From contig NZ_JAQMTY010000295.1 in assembly GCF_028330765.1 (NCBI RefSeq), positions 1 through 35,369 of the forward strand: DNA of 35,369 nt, given 5' to 3'. How positions within the stretch are numbered: position 1 is the stretch's first letter; each line of letters begins with the position of its first letter. Shown here piece by piece: positions 1 to 7,053 of this stretch. The translations under genes were made by a program, and so were the position numbers. The notes below the pieces were generated by a model. It was not told where the DNA came from. It saw nothing but the letters and a program-made list of their open reading frames with translations, and searched no databases. The stretch comes from Spirulina subsalsa CS-330 (lineage in GTDB: Bacteria > Cyanobacteriota > Cyanobacteriia > Cyanobacteriales > Spirulinaceae).

Positions 1-139
1 AAAATTAAGGACTCGCTGTCGCTCGGTTTGTTTGTTGGTGCAAATTCATCTCGCCACTAAAAGGCACGTCCGCCGTTACCTTCGGTAACTCTACTCGGAC
101 TCGCTTTATAGTGGGAGTCTTCTTTGCACATTTAAGATA
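1..139 (+). mobile_element. Right end of an IS200/IS605-like (TnpB-type) element, body outside the window
   Basis: This stretch is noncoding but highly structured. CCACTA (54-59) pairs with TAGTGG (109-114), and inside that stem GTTACC (75-80) pairs with GGTAAC (84-89) around a TTC loop. It ends in GGGAGTCTTCTTTGCA followed by CATTTAAGATA (129-139). The reverse complement of 35231-35369 has the same plan: a GGTTTRTTTGTTGG block, ATTCATCTC, a stem in the same place, GCGGGAGTCCTCTTT and then CATTTAAGATA. Similarity stops after position 139, which I take as the element boundary. In IS200/IS605 elements this right end is the source of the omega RNA that guides TnpB. That role is inferred here, because neither tnpA nor tnpB is in the window. 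Confidence 0.6.
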
Positions 140-260
140 AATGTAATTTAGACTACAGTTCCAACTCTTGCTGAACTTAAGGAACTAATCATATGGCTGA
201 ATGCCTAGCGGCAATTTTACGATACAGTCTCAACCGAGAGTTAAGAGGGCTAACTATCTA

Positions 261-390
261 TTAGACCGCAGGTGCGGGATAACTCCCCTCAGTGGGGTGT
301 TGTCAAGCATGTGCGGTCTAACTCCGGTATTATGGGGTGTTATTCCGCAAGTGCTGGATAACACCACAATATGGGAATTTCTACCGCAAT
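261..390. repeat. Array of three palindromic repeats, period 39-40 bp
   Basis: Three units start at GCA 268, 307 and 347, and a fourth truncated GCA lies at 386. Each junction is a palindrome of the form GTTAT-YCCGCA, a two-base centre, then TGCGG-ATAAC. The best example is GGTGTTATTCCGCA, AG, TGCTGGATAACACC (336-365). TTAGACCGCA (261-270) and TGCGGTCTAA (312-321) are also perfect inverted copies. Between the palindromes lie short AAC...GTT stems such as AACTCCCC / GGGGTGTT. The array lies immediately 5' of the integrase stump, where attI and the first cassettes of an integron would sit. GTCTAAC (315-321) fits the RYYYAAC inverse core of attC, but other core-like boxes are imperfect, so an attC relic is only one reading. 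Confidence 0.6.
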
Positions 391-565
391 GAAAGTAAAT
401 GCGATGGAAACACCACAGCAGCCCAAGCTTCTTGACTGCGTTCGTCAAACTGCCCGTTGTCGGCATCTCAGCCATAAAACGGAGAAGTCCTACTTGTACT
501 ACATCCGAGGCTTCATCCTGTTTCACCAGAAACGCCACCCCAGAACGATGGGCGCACCGGAAAAC
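371..565 (+). pseudogene. Integron-type tyrosine recombinase, N-terminal stump only
   Basis: The reading frame opens at ATG 371, with further in-frame ATGs at 389 and 404. It encodes about 60 residues that look like the N-terminal SAM-like DNA-binding domain of integron integrases: PKLLDCVRQTARCRHLSHKT, then EKSYLYYIRGFILFHQKRHP, ending MGAPE (548-562). After that the frame loses all resemblance to the family and runs on as low-similarity sequence to 700. The catalytic core with its Arg-His-Arg-Tyr residues is absent, so the gene is dead. The break is abrupt, as after a deletion. The palindrome array lies just upstream, as expected for an integron attI side. It could alternatively be a XerC-like recombinase remnant, but the FILFH.KRHP segment favours IntI. 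Confidence 0.72.
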
Positions 566-776
566 TGTACAAAACAGTTGCTACCGCAAAATCAATCAGG
601 GCATTGTCAGAGAAGTTGGGAAGTACGGCGACGATCGCAATACAATCCCCCGCTTGCATTGCGATCGCTCCCGGCGGCGGGGGTATCGCCTAAAATATAA
701 GCCTCAGCCCCTCCCAGCCCGAACCCCTCCCGATCTTCCGTGCCTCTGTGGTTCATTCAACCCCACCCCCTCAACC

Positions 777-1409
777 ATGGTCACACTCCAACTGTGCCAA
801 CTCGATATTCCCCCCGGCCAACGCCTCCTCATCCATACCCGCGACTGGGCAGAATTTGAAGCCATCCTCACCGAACTGGGCGAAAAACGGTCAAGCCGCA
901 TCGCCTACAGCAACGGACGCTTGGAAATCAGAATGCCGCTACCCAAACATGAACGGGCGAAATCGATGATCGGGGACATGATCAAAATCCTCCTCGAAGA
1001 ATTAGAGATGGATTGTGAATATTTTGGCTCAATTACGTTTAAACGTCAAGAGATGAATTATGGCATTGAACCCGATGACTGTTTTTACATTCAAAATCAT
1101 CACATGATGATCGGTAAAGAGCGGCTCAATCTAGCCATTGATCCCCCGCCTGATCTGGCCATTGAAGTGGATGTCACCTCGAAAACACAACTCGAAGCCT
1201 ACACCCGCTTAGGTGTTCCTGAACTCTGGATTTACGATCGCACCCTGACGATTTATGTCCTGCGATCGGGGGAATATCAACCCTCAGACCGTAGCCCCAC
1301 GTTTCCCGATCTACCGATTTTAGACTGGGTGGCTGAAGCCTTAGACCACAGTGGCGCGATCGGGAGAAGCCCCGCCCTGCGAGCCTTCCGTCAGAAACTG
1401 CGCCAGTGA
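777..1409 (+). CDS. Uma2 family (DUF820) putative restriction-endonuclease-like protein
   Basis: The protein has 210 aa and belongs to the Uma2/DUF820 family, a PD-(D/E)XK nuclease fold greatly expanded in cyanobacteria whose biological role is unknown. The core is PPDLAIEVDVTSK followed by a YTRLGVPELWIYD segment, the usual site for the catalytic D/E and E-x-K residues. The N-terminal half has the family's SNGRLEIRMPLPKHE strand pair. The frame is open upstream to 399, but the first 126 codons read through repeat and integrase-remnant DNA and do not resemble the family. ATG 777 is therefore the better start, although I see no strong ribosome binding site. The 3' end overlaps the convergent small ORF (1391-1588). 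A second Uma2 gene lies at 19896-20477. Confidence 0.85.
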   Translation: MVTLQLCQLDIPPGQRLLIHTRDWAEFEAILTELGEKRSSRIAYSNGRLEIRMPLPKHERAKSMIGDMIKILLEELEMDCEYFGSITFKRQEMNYGIEPDDCFYIQNHHMMIGKERLNLAIDPPPDLAIEVDVTSKTQLEAYTRLGVPELWIYDRTLTIYVLRSGEYQPSDRSPTFPDLPILDWVAEALDHSGAIGRSPALRAFRQKLRQ

Positions 1410-1588
1410 ATTTCGCTGTCAACATCATGGCAAAATACTTCCACGCCATCCTCCCAGCGTAAACAGCCGTGATCAAAGCGATCGCGCCCCCGCACCAGCA
1501 TTGCATTCAACCCCGCCACCGACAACAGCAAAACCACAAAGATGATTCCGATGACAGTGAGCCAGGGTTGAGGTCGGCGGGGTTGCAC
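1391..1588 (-). CDS. Small single-span membrane protein, hypothetical
   Basis: The protein has 65 aa if it starts at GTG 1588, which overlaps the TAG stop of the carotenoid oxygenase gene by one base (TAGTG). That arrangement suggests translational coupling. A TTG at 1624 would add 12 residues. One strongly hydrophobic segment follows a basic N-terminus (WLTVIGIIFVVLLLSVAGL), and a polar tail contains FDHGCLRWEDGVEVFCHDV with two cysteines. The positive-inside rule predicts an N-in topology with the tail outside the cytoplasm. I do not recognise the family. The transmembrane segment, the coupled start and the same strand as the upstream gene support it as real. The overlap of its 3' end with the Uma2 gene is a caution. 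Confidence 0.5.
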   Translation of the reverse strand: MQPRRPQPWLTVIGIIFVVLLLSVAGLNAMLVRGRDRFDHGCLRWEDGVEVFCHDVDSEIHWRSF

Positions 1589-3087
1589 TACGCCGCGTTG
1601 GACCAGAAAACCTGATCCGTCCAATTGCCATGGAGGCCGAAGGGGATGTGGAGGGGGAAATGGAGGGTAGCGATCGCGCCGGCTTCGAGATCCTGGGCGT
1701 TAAAAATAGCCAAATCCGACCCGTGGCGATCGGCATCGTACACCATCATCAGCACCCAGCCCGCATCTTCATCGGTCTCGCCCGGTTTGGGCACAAAAAC
1801 CGGCTCCGTCACAAACTGACACGGCCCGAAGCAGTAAAACTGCTGCGTTCCCGTGGCAAAGTCATGTTTAAGGAGAGCTTGATGGGGAGCGTGACCCGTG
1901 GGGAGGGCCGCCGCAGCGAGGTAGGTATAGCGATAGCTGCGCCCTTCGTGATCGGGATGGATGGAAGGAAATTCCACACAGCGGGATTCGATCAAGTGGG
2001 CCGTCGCGGCACGGGTGCGCAGATCAAACCGGAAACGCCACAACTGACCCGGATCAATTTTCGTGAAATCAATCTCCCGAAAATCAGAATCCGGCTCCAC
2101 TTCCGGGAAATCTGCATAACAGATCGAGTCAATCCCGATCGCATCCTCGTTCTCTTCCCAGGCATTGGCATGGTGGAAAATAAACCCGGCGCGGACGTTC
2201 AAGGTTTGGACGGTACGGTTGGAGTTGGGATCACGGGGGACGATGATCACCTTCGTGTCTTGGTCGGGTTGGAATTTGATACATTCCGCCGCGCCCCGTT
2301 GGCCGAGGAGGAAGGGGAGGGGGTTGAACTGTACCGGGTTTTGGAAGAAGAAGGCGTAATGGGGGGTGATGGCGAAGTCGTGGATGAAGGCAAAACCGGG
2401 GACGGGGTGGGATTGCTTGCGTAACAGTTTGCCGTCGGGATCGAGTTCGTAGAGGTTGAGGGTGGTGACGGGGCCGGGGCTGATCGAGAAGTTAACGAGG
2501 CAGGGCTGGCCGTCATCTAGGACGCTGGCGGGGTCAATGCGGGGATGGGCGGAAAAGGAGCCGCCTTTATCCAGGATGCCATCGAGGTCATCGAGGCCGA
2601 GGGTTTCGAGGCTGTGGGGGTTGAGGCGGTGGGGTTTGCCGCCTTCCCAGAGGGCGAGGAGGCGATCGCCCCAATAGAGCACATTCGTATTGGCAATATT
2701 TTTAATGTTCAAATTAAACAGATTTGCCAGCCACCCCCCGGAGCGTTTCGTCCCAAACACGCCGCGATAGAGGCTTTTCTCGGCGGCCTGTTCTTTGACA
2801 TAGCCTTCGGTGCGGACGAAGCGGTTTTGAAAATAGGCGTGACCGTCTCGAAAGGCGATCGCGCACACCATGCCATCCCCATCAAAGGGGTGATGAATCG
2901 GTTCGCCATTGATATCTAGCAAGCCGGGCCCGTTCCGAAATAACGTCCCGGTCAATTCCGGGGGAATCGTGCCAGTGATGCGATCGACAACGGTACTGAT
3001 TTCCTGGCGTTGGGATTCGTAGCCCCGTTGCCAGTCTTTACGGTCAAAATAGGGCGTTGTGGTCGCGGCAGAATCGAGAGTTTGCAT
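1588..3087 (-). CDS. Carotenoid/apocarotenoid 15,15'-oxygenase (RPE65/CCD family)
   Basis: The protein has 499 aa, the usual length of the cyanobacterial apocarotenoid oxygenase (ACO/Diox1) group. These are seven-bladed propeller, non-haem iron enzymes that cleave apocarotenals to retinal-type products. The four iron-ligand histidines sit in recognisable contexts: H181 (SFSAHPRID), H236 (FIHDFAIT), H305 or H306 (FIFHHANAW) and H486 (FGLHGNWTD). The N-terminal family segment GTLFRNGPGLLDINGEPIHH is intact. An upstream TTG/ATG extension to 3147 exists, but MQTLDS at 3087 fits the family start. The small membrane ORF follows with a one-base overlap, and the transporter gene (3193-4575) lies upstream on the same strand. 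Exact substrate preference cannot be read from sequence. Confidence 0.93.
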   Translation of the reverse strand: MQTLDSAATTTPYFDRKDWQRGYESQRQEISTVVDRITGTIPPELTGTLFRNGPGLLDINGEPIHHPFDGDGMVCAIAFRDGHAYFQNRFVRTEGYVKEQAAEKSLYRGVFGTKRSGGWLANLFNLNIKNIANTNVLYWGDRLLALWEGGKPHRLNPHSLETLGLDDLDGILDKGGSFSAHPRIDPASVLDDGQPCLVNFSISPGPVTTLNLYELDPDGKLLRKQSHPVPGFAFIHDFAITPHYAFFFQNPVQFNPLPFLLGQRGAAECIKFQPDQDTKVIIVPRDPNSNRTVQTLNVRAGFIFHHANAWEENEDAIGIDSICYADFPEVEPDSDFREIDFTKIDPGQLWRFRFDLRTRAATAHLIESRCVEFPSIHPDHEGRSYRYTYLAAAALPTGHAPHQALLKHDFATGTQQFYCFGPCQFVTEPVFVPKPGETDEDAGWVLMMVYDADRHGSDLAIFNAQDLEAGAIATLHFPLHIPFGLHGNWTDQVFWSNAA

Positions 3088-3192
3088 GATAGACAATCCA
3101 AAAATAAGCGAGTAAAGTACAGGTTTTTCAACGTGGGTCATGCCCACCGTGTCAGAGTTGCAGCGATCGCAACTAATCCCAACGCAATCGAA

Positions 3193-4575
3193 CTACGATC
3201 GCAAAACGGGTTCCGGCGGGGTGGTGACCGGTTCAGTGGGAGGGGACGGGGGCGCGATCGCCTCCGGTTCCGGTTCGCCTGCGGGCAACCAGCCCAAAAA
3301 CGGCAACGGCAGCAGCGTCGAAAGATTGGTCAGCACCACCAGCAGCCAGAGGTTGTCAAAATTGGTTTCCGTCACCCCCAACACCTGGGTCAACAGTGCC
3401 CCCAACTCTTGGGAGGTTAAATTAGACAAATTCCACACCGACATCAACAGCGCAAACAGCGTCGCCTCCACCCCCGGCGGGCAGAGTCGCGCCGACAGCA
3501 CCAACACCGGCATAAACGTGATCTGGCCCACCACCGTCAAGATTAAGCTATCCCCCAAGCTGAACCAATGGTCATCGATCCCTAGGGCGCGATTGGCATG
3601 GGTGACGAGGAGCAACATCGTCATGCCCAAACCCGCCGCAATCACCGTAGACCAGCCGAGAATCACCCGGAACGGCACAGCCCGCAAGAACCGCTGATAC
3701 ATCCAAATCCCCACCAACGAGGCCAAGCTCGTCACCAGGCGCACCCGGCCCAAGAATTCCGCTTCAAAGCCTAATTCATTGGTCATGAAAAAGAAAAACG
3801 CCGATTCGCCCGATGGGGTCGCCTGCCAGAGAAAGACAAAGAGCGTCGGGAGCCAAATGGCTTTTTGACGCACAGCCTGCCAGAGGTTGCGGCCTTGTTC
3901 GCGGACGAGGGCGAGATGGTTGCGATCGCTCGCCACCGGCTGCTCCACAATCCACCAGGCCACCAGCGACACCAGCAGCGGAAACGTTGCCGTGATGTAA
4001 AACACCACCTGGATACTGAACGCATCCAACAGCCAGCCGCTGAGATAGGCCGTCACCAGCCCCCCCAGCGCCGAAACCCCCCAGCTTAAGGACTGGAGCG
4101 ATCCCGCCTCGCTGTTGGTTTGATGGCGCACCCGCTCCACCACCACCGAATCCGCGATCACGTCACTAATCGCCACCGACAGGGAAGCCACCAGCATGGC
4201 CGCCGTCGCCGTTACTGCCGAATTCACCACCATCGCCAAGGACAACCACGCCGCCATCCCCAAAATCCCCGACAGGATTAGATAGGGCCGCCGCCGATAG
4301 CGAAACAGCGGAAACCCATCAGACAAAAAGCCAAACACCGGCTTAATCACCCAAGGCAACGCCGCCACCCCACCCAAGGCCGCCACCTGGGCCGGACTGA
4401 GGTGTAGCTCATCCTTGAGGAAAAAACTGACGGCGAGGCGGGAGAGTCCTAAAATTCCTTGGACAAAATAAACCGTTAAAATGGCAATCAGTTCGGGGGT
4501 CGGTTCATTCCCAAATAAGACCTTTTTGATCAATGACTGTTTAAAGCGATCCAGACTGGATGCGGAGCTAACCAT
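3193..4575 (-). CDS. Folate/biopterin transporter family (BT1/FBT) MFS protein
   Basis: The protein has 460 aa and about 12 hydrophobic segments. It resembles the cyanobacterial and plastid BT1 carriers, the family of Synechocystis slr0642, which moves folates across the membrane. Typical features are the N-terminal NEPTPELIAILTVYFVQGIL segment, LPWVIKPVFGFLSDGFPLF between the first helices, RRRPYLILSG, and the SDVIADSVVVERVR segment. The frame reaches TTG 4596, but ATG 4575 gives the expected MVSSASSLDRF start. The C-terminal tail is proline- and glutamate-rich. The gene is divergent from the cyclase at 4798. The carotenoid oxygenase lies about 105 bases downstream on the same strand, so co-transcription is possible. 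Confidence 0.9.
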   Translation of the reverse strand: MVSSASSLDRFKQSLIKKVLFGNEPTPELIAILTVYFVQGILGLSRLAVSFFLKDELHLSPAQVAALGGVAALPWVIKPVFGFLSDGFPLFRYRRRPYLILSGILGMAAWLSLAMVVNSAVTATAAMLVASLSVAISDVIADSVVVERVRHQTNSEAGSLQSLSWGVSALGGLVTAYLSGWLLDAFSIQVVFYITATFPLLVSLVAWWIVEQPVASDRNHLALVREQGRNLWQAVRQKAIWLPTLFVFLWQATPSGESAFFFFMTNELGFEAEFLGRVRLVTSLASLVGIWMYQRFLRAVPFRVILGWSTVIAAGLGMTMLLLVTHANRALGIDDHWFSLGDSLILTVVGQITFMPVLVLSARLCPPGVEATLFALLMSVWNLSNLTSQELGALLTQVLGVTETNFDNLWLLVVLTNLSTLLPLPFLGWLPAGEPEPEAIAPPSPPTEPVTTPPEPVLRS

Positions 4576-4797
4576 AGAGTATGTGAATTCGTGCAACAGA
4601 ATCTTGGTGATGCGGAGACGGGCAAATGCGTCTTGAGTGGTTATTTATAGTGTACCAAGAGTAAATTTTTTTTAAGTTTTGTCACTTTTCATATCATAGA
4701 CGGCTGATTTCGATTTATGGGGTGCGTAGAGAAAAAAGCGGCTGAATGGTCAGTCTTTCCGGCATTGTGACGACATCCCCCCTCCTTCCTCCTTCCT

Positions 4798-6762
4798 ATG
4801 GAACGCCAACTCTCAAAATTGCCCCCACTGTTCAGCCGTATTCAAGAGCGATTGCCGGATTGGACGGGCTTTAACGTTGCTGTGGTGTCGGTGGTGATTG
4901 TGTCGGGGAGCCTGTTGGGGGTGAGGGCGATCGGAGGGTTAGAGCGGCTAGAACTGGCGATGTATGACCTGATGGTGCGCCAGTCTCCGGAACTGCCGCC
5001 CGATGAGCGGATCACGGTGGTAGCGATCACCGAGGCTGATCTTCAAGCCCAAAAACGCTGGCCGCTGACGGATGCGGTGCTGGCAGAGGTGCTCCGTAAT
5101 TTACAGGCGCAGCAACCCCGTGTAATTGGGTTGGATCTGTATCGGGAGTTTGCGGTCGAGCCGGGATCTGAGGCACTGACGGAACAACTCCAAGCTAGCA
5201 ATGTGGTGACGATCGAGACGATTCCGGTGGGGACGTTGGAAGCCGTTCCGCCGCCGCCTGCCTCACCGCCGGAACAGGTGGGGTTTAATAATTTGCCGAC
5301 GGATTTGGATAATGTGGTGCGGCGGGCGTTTCTCTATTTGCCGCGACCGGATGGAGCGGTGGGGACGGCGTTGGGGATGCAGTTGGCCCTGCGCTATTTG
5401 GCGGCGGAGGGGATTGAGCCGATCGAGAGTCCGCGTTATGCCAATACGGTGCAGTTGGGGGATGCGCCGTTTTTGCAGCTAACGCCCACGTCGGGGGGCT
5501 ATGAGCAGGCGGATGCGGGGGGCTATCAGATGCTGTTGAACTATCGGGGGGCGGAGGAGGCGATCGCTACTGTGACCCTTAGTGATGTGTTGGCGGGCGA
5601 GGTTGATCCGGAGTTGGTGCGCGATCGCATCGTCTTGATCGGCAGCAGTGCCACGAGTTTGCTCGATCGCAAGCCCACGCCCCACAGTGTCAACCTCTCC
5701 GGGGATGGTAAGGTTCCCGGCGTGGTGATTCATGCCCAGGTGGTGAGTCAGATTATTGATGCGGCCTTAGGCGATCGCCCCCTCTTTCGGTTTTGGCCCG
5801 CCTGGGCCGAAGTGGTCAGCCTCATCGCCAGCGCCCTCCTCAGCAGCATTGTTGCCTGGCGACTCCGACACCCCATCCTCCTGATCAGTTGCATCGGCGG
5901 CGGCATCGTGCTCATCCTCGGCGGTGGCTTCGCCCTGTTCGCCACCCAATCCCTGTGGATACCGATCATTACCCCCGTCCTGGGAGTATTGCTCACGGCC
6001 GCCTTGATCGTCACCTATCAATCCTACGATGACCATTGCCGCCGCCAAATCGTCATGCAGTTGCTCGGTCAAAACACCTCCCCGGAAATTGCCGAAGCCC
6101 TCTGGCAAGGCCGCGATAAACTCCTCAAGGCCGGGAAACTGCCGGGGATTCGTCTCACGGCCACGATTCTCTTCCTCGATATCAAAGGGTTTAGCACCGT
6201 CTCAGAAAAGATGGAGCCGGAAGAACTGCTCGATTGGCTCAATGATATTTTGGGCGAAATCACCTCCGAAGTCCTGTCCCGTGAGGGCATTGTGAATAAA
6301 TTTACCGGCGATGGCGTGCTGGCCATTTTCGGCGTGCCCCTGTCCCGGATTCAAAAGGCCGAGGTGGAACTCGATGCCCAACATGCGGTGTATTGTGCCT
6401 TGGCGATTAGCGATCGCCTCACCGCCCTCAACCAACGCAACCATGACCAAGGCCTCCCCGACATTCAAATGCGGATCGGCATTTTTACCGGCCCTGTCGT
6501 CGTCGGTTCCCTCGGTGGCAAAGACCGCCTTGAATACGGCGTATTGGGGGATAGTGTCAATACCGCCTCTCGCCTCGAATCCTGCGAAAAACACCGCCAA
6601 CCCACCGATTGCCGCGTCCTGATCGCTAAAGAAACCCTCCAATATTTAGGCGATCGCTTCGAGGTGGAAGGCTGGGGGCCCCTCGCCCTCAAAGGCAAGC
6701 AACAGATGATCGAAGTCTTCCGCGTCGTTAAGCATCTCATCCCCGAAGAAGCCGTCCTTTAA
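4798..6762 (+). CDS. CHASE2-domain class III adenylate/guanylate cyclase
   Basis: The membrane protein has 654 aa. One N-terminal transmembrane segment (about residues 24-46) is followed by a CHASE2 extracytoplasmic sensor (about 47-330, with ELAMYDLMVRQ and PRVIGLDLYREF). Three hydrophobic helices follow (about 335-420), then a cytoplasmic class III cyclase domain (about 450-630). Both metal-binding aspartates are present, D461 in FLDIKGFST and D505 in KFTGDGVLAIFG. The NTASRLES segment carries the Asn/Arg transition-state pair, so the enzyme should be active. It would make cAMP, or possibly cGMP, in response to an unknown external cue. The gene stands alone, with the folate carrier gene divergent upstream. 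The purine-specifying residues are not decisive by eye. Confidence 0.92.
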   Translation: MERQLSKLPPLFSRIQERLPDWTGFNVAVVSVVIVSGSLLGVRAIGGLERLELAMYDLMVRQSPELPPDERITVVAITEADLQAQKRWPLTDAVLAEVLRNLQAQQPRVIGLDLYREFAVEPGSEALTEQLQASNVVTIETIPVGTLEAVPPPPASPPEQVGFNNLPTDLDNVVRRAFLYLPRPDGAVGTALGMQLALRYLAAEGIEPIESPRYANTVQLGDAPFLQLTPTSGGYEQADAGGYQMLLNYRGAEEAIATVTLSDVLAGEVDPELVRDRIVLIGSSATSLLDRKPTPHSVNLSGDGKVPGVVIHAQVVSQIIDAALGDRPLFRFWPAWAEVVSLIASALLSSIVAWRLRHPILLISCIGGGIVLILGGGFALFATQSLWIPIITPVLGVLLTAALIVTYQSYDDHCRRQIVMQLLGQNTSPEIAEALWQGRDKLLKAGKLPGIRLTATILFLDIKGFSTVSEKMEPEELLDWLNDILGEITSEVLSREGIVNKFTGDGVLAIFGVPLSRIQKAEVELDAQHAVYCALAISDRLTALNQRNHDQGLPDIQMRIGIFTGPVVVGSLGGKDRLEYGVLGDSVNTASRLESCEKHRQPTDCRVLIAKETLQYLGDRFEVEGWGPLALKGKQQMIEVFRVVKHLIPEEAVL

Positions 6763-7053
6763 TCGCGCCTCAGGCAATCGTTGAGCAGCAACATCAGCAA
6801 AGCCGCAAGCAGGCGCAATTGCGGAGTTGCCGGAGGTGATGCCGATCTTGCGTTGGCAATAGTGGGATTGCCTGTGGGATCATGCTCTACAATGAATTTC
6901 CCGTCGTTGGTGCGCGTCCCGTGGGGCATTGACCCAGAGCCGCACGTTGCCGGAACTTATCTGCATCTGGTGTTTTTTATAAAAAAAACAATCTGATACG
7001 CTAGATATAGCGTAGGATAAGAGTCCGCATCAGAGAAGGGAGAGTCACACACC
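6763..7053. other. Intergenic region upstream of the replication-protein gene
   Basis: This 291-base spacer holds no convincing gene. A frame at 6781-6996 has no family resemblance. The right-hand part is AT-rich, with an A-tract at 6980-6989 (TATAAAAAAAACAATC), and then a short inverted repeat at 6997-7014. GGGAG lies 12-16 bases before ATG 7054 and is a plausible ribosome binding site. Confidence 0.5.
6997..7014. promoter_or_regulatory. Perfect 7-bp inverted repeat, candidate operator or origin site
   Basis: TACGCTA and TAGCGTA are perfect inverted copies separated by GATA. The site lies about 40 bases before the start codon of the CyRepA1-type gene, next to an A-tract. Its position fits an operator for autoregulation or an initiator-binding element. 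Only the symmetry is seen; the function is inferred. Confidence 0.4.

Noticed and set aside
240..390. CRISPR array
   Set aside because: The 39-40 bp units repeat end to end with no unique spacers of constant size, and the symmetry is palindromic around two-base centres. No cas gene is nearby.
399..776. 126-codon N-terminal extension of the Uma2 protein
   Set aside because: The extension reads through the integrase stump in another frame and through GC-rich spacer. It shows no family similarity.
1630..2424. 264-aa plus-strand frame
   Set aside because: It is antisense to the carotenoid oxygenase and arises from codon bias of the real gene.
6781..6996. 71-aa frame before the replication gene
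   Set aside because: There is no ribosome binding site, no recognisable motif, and a composition unlike the coding neighbours.
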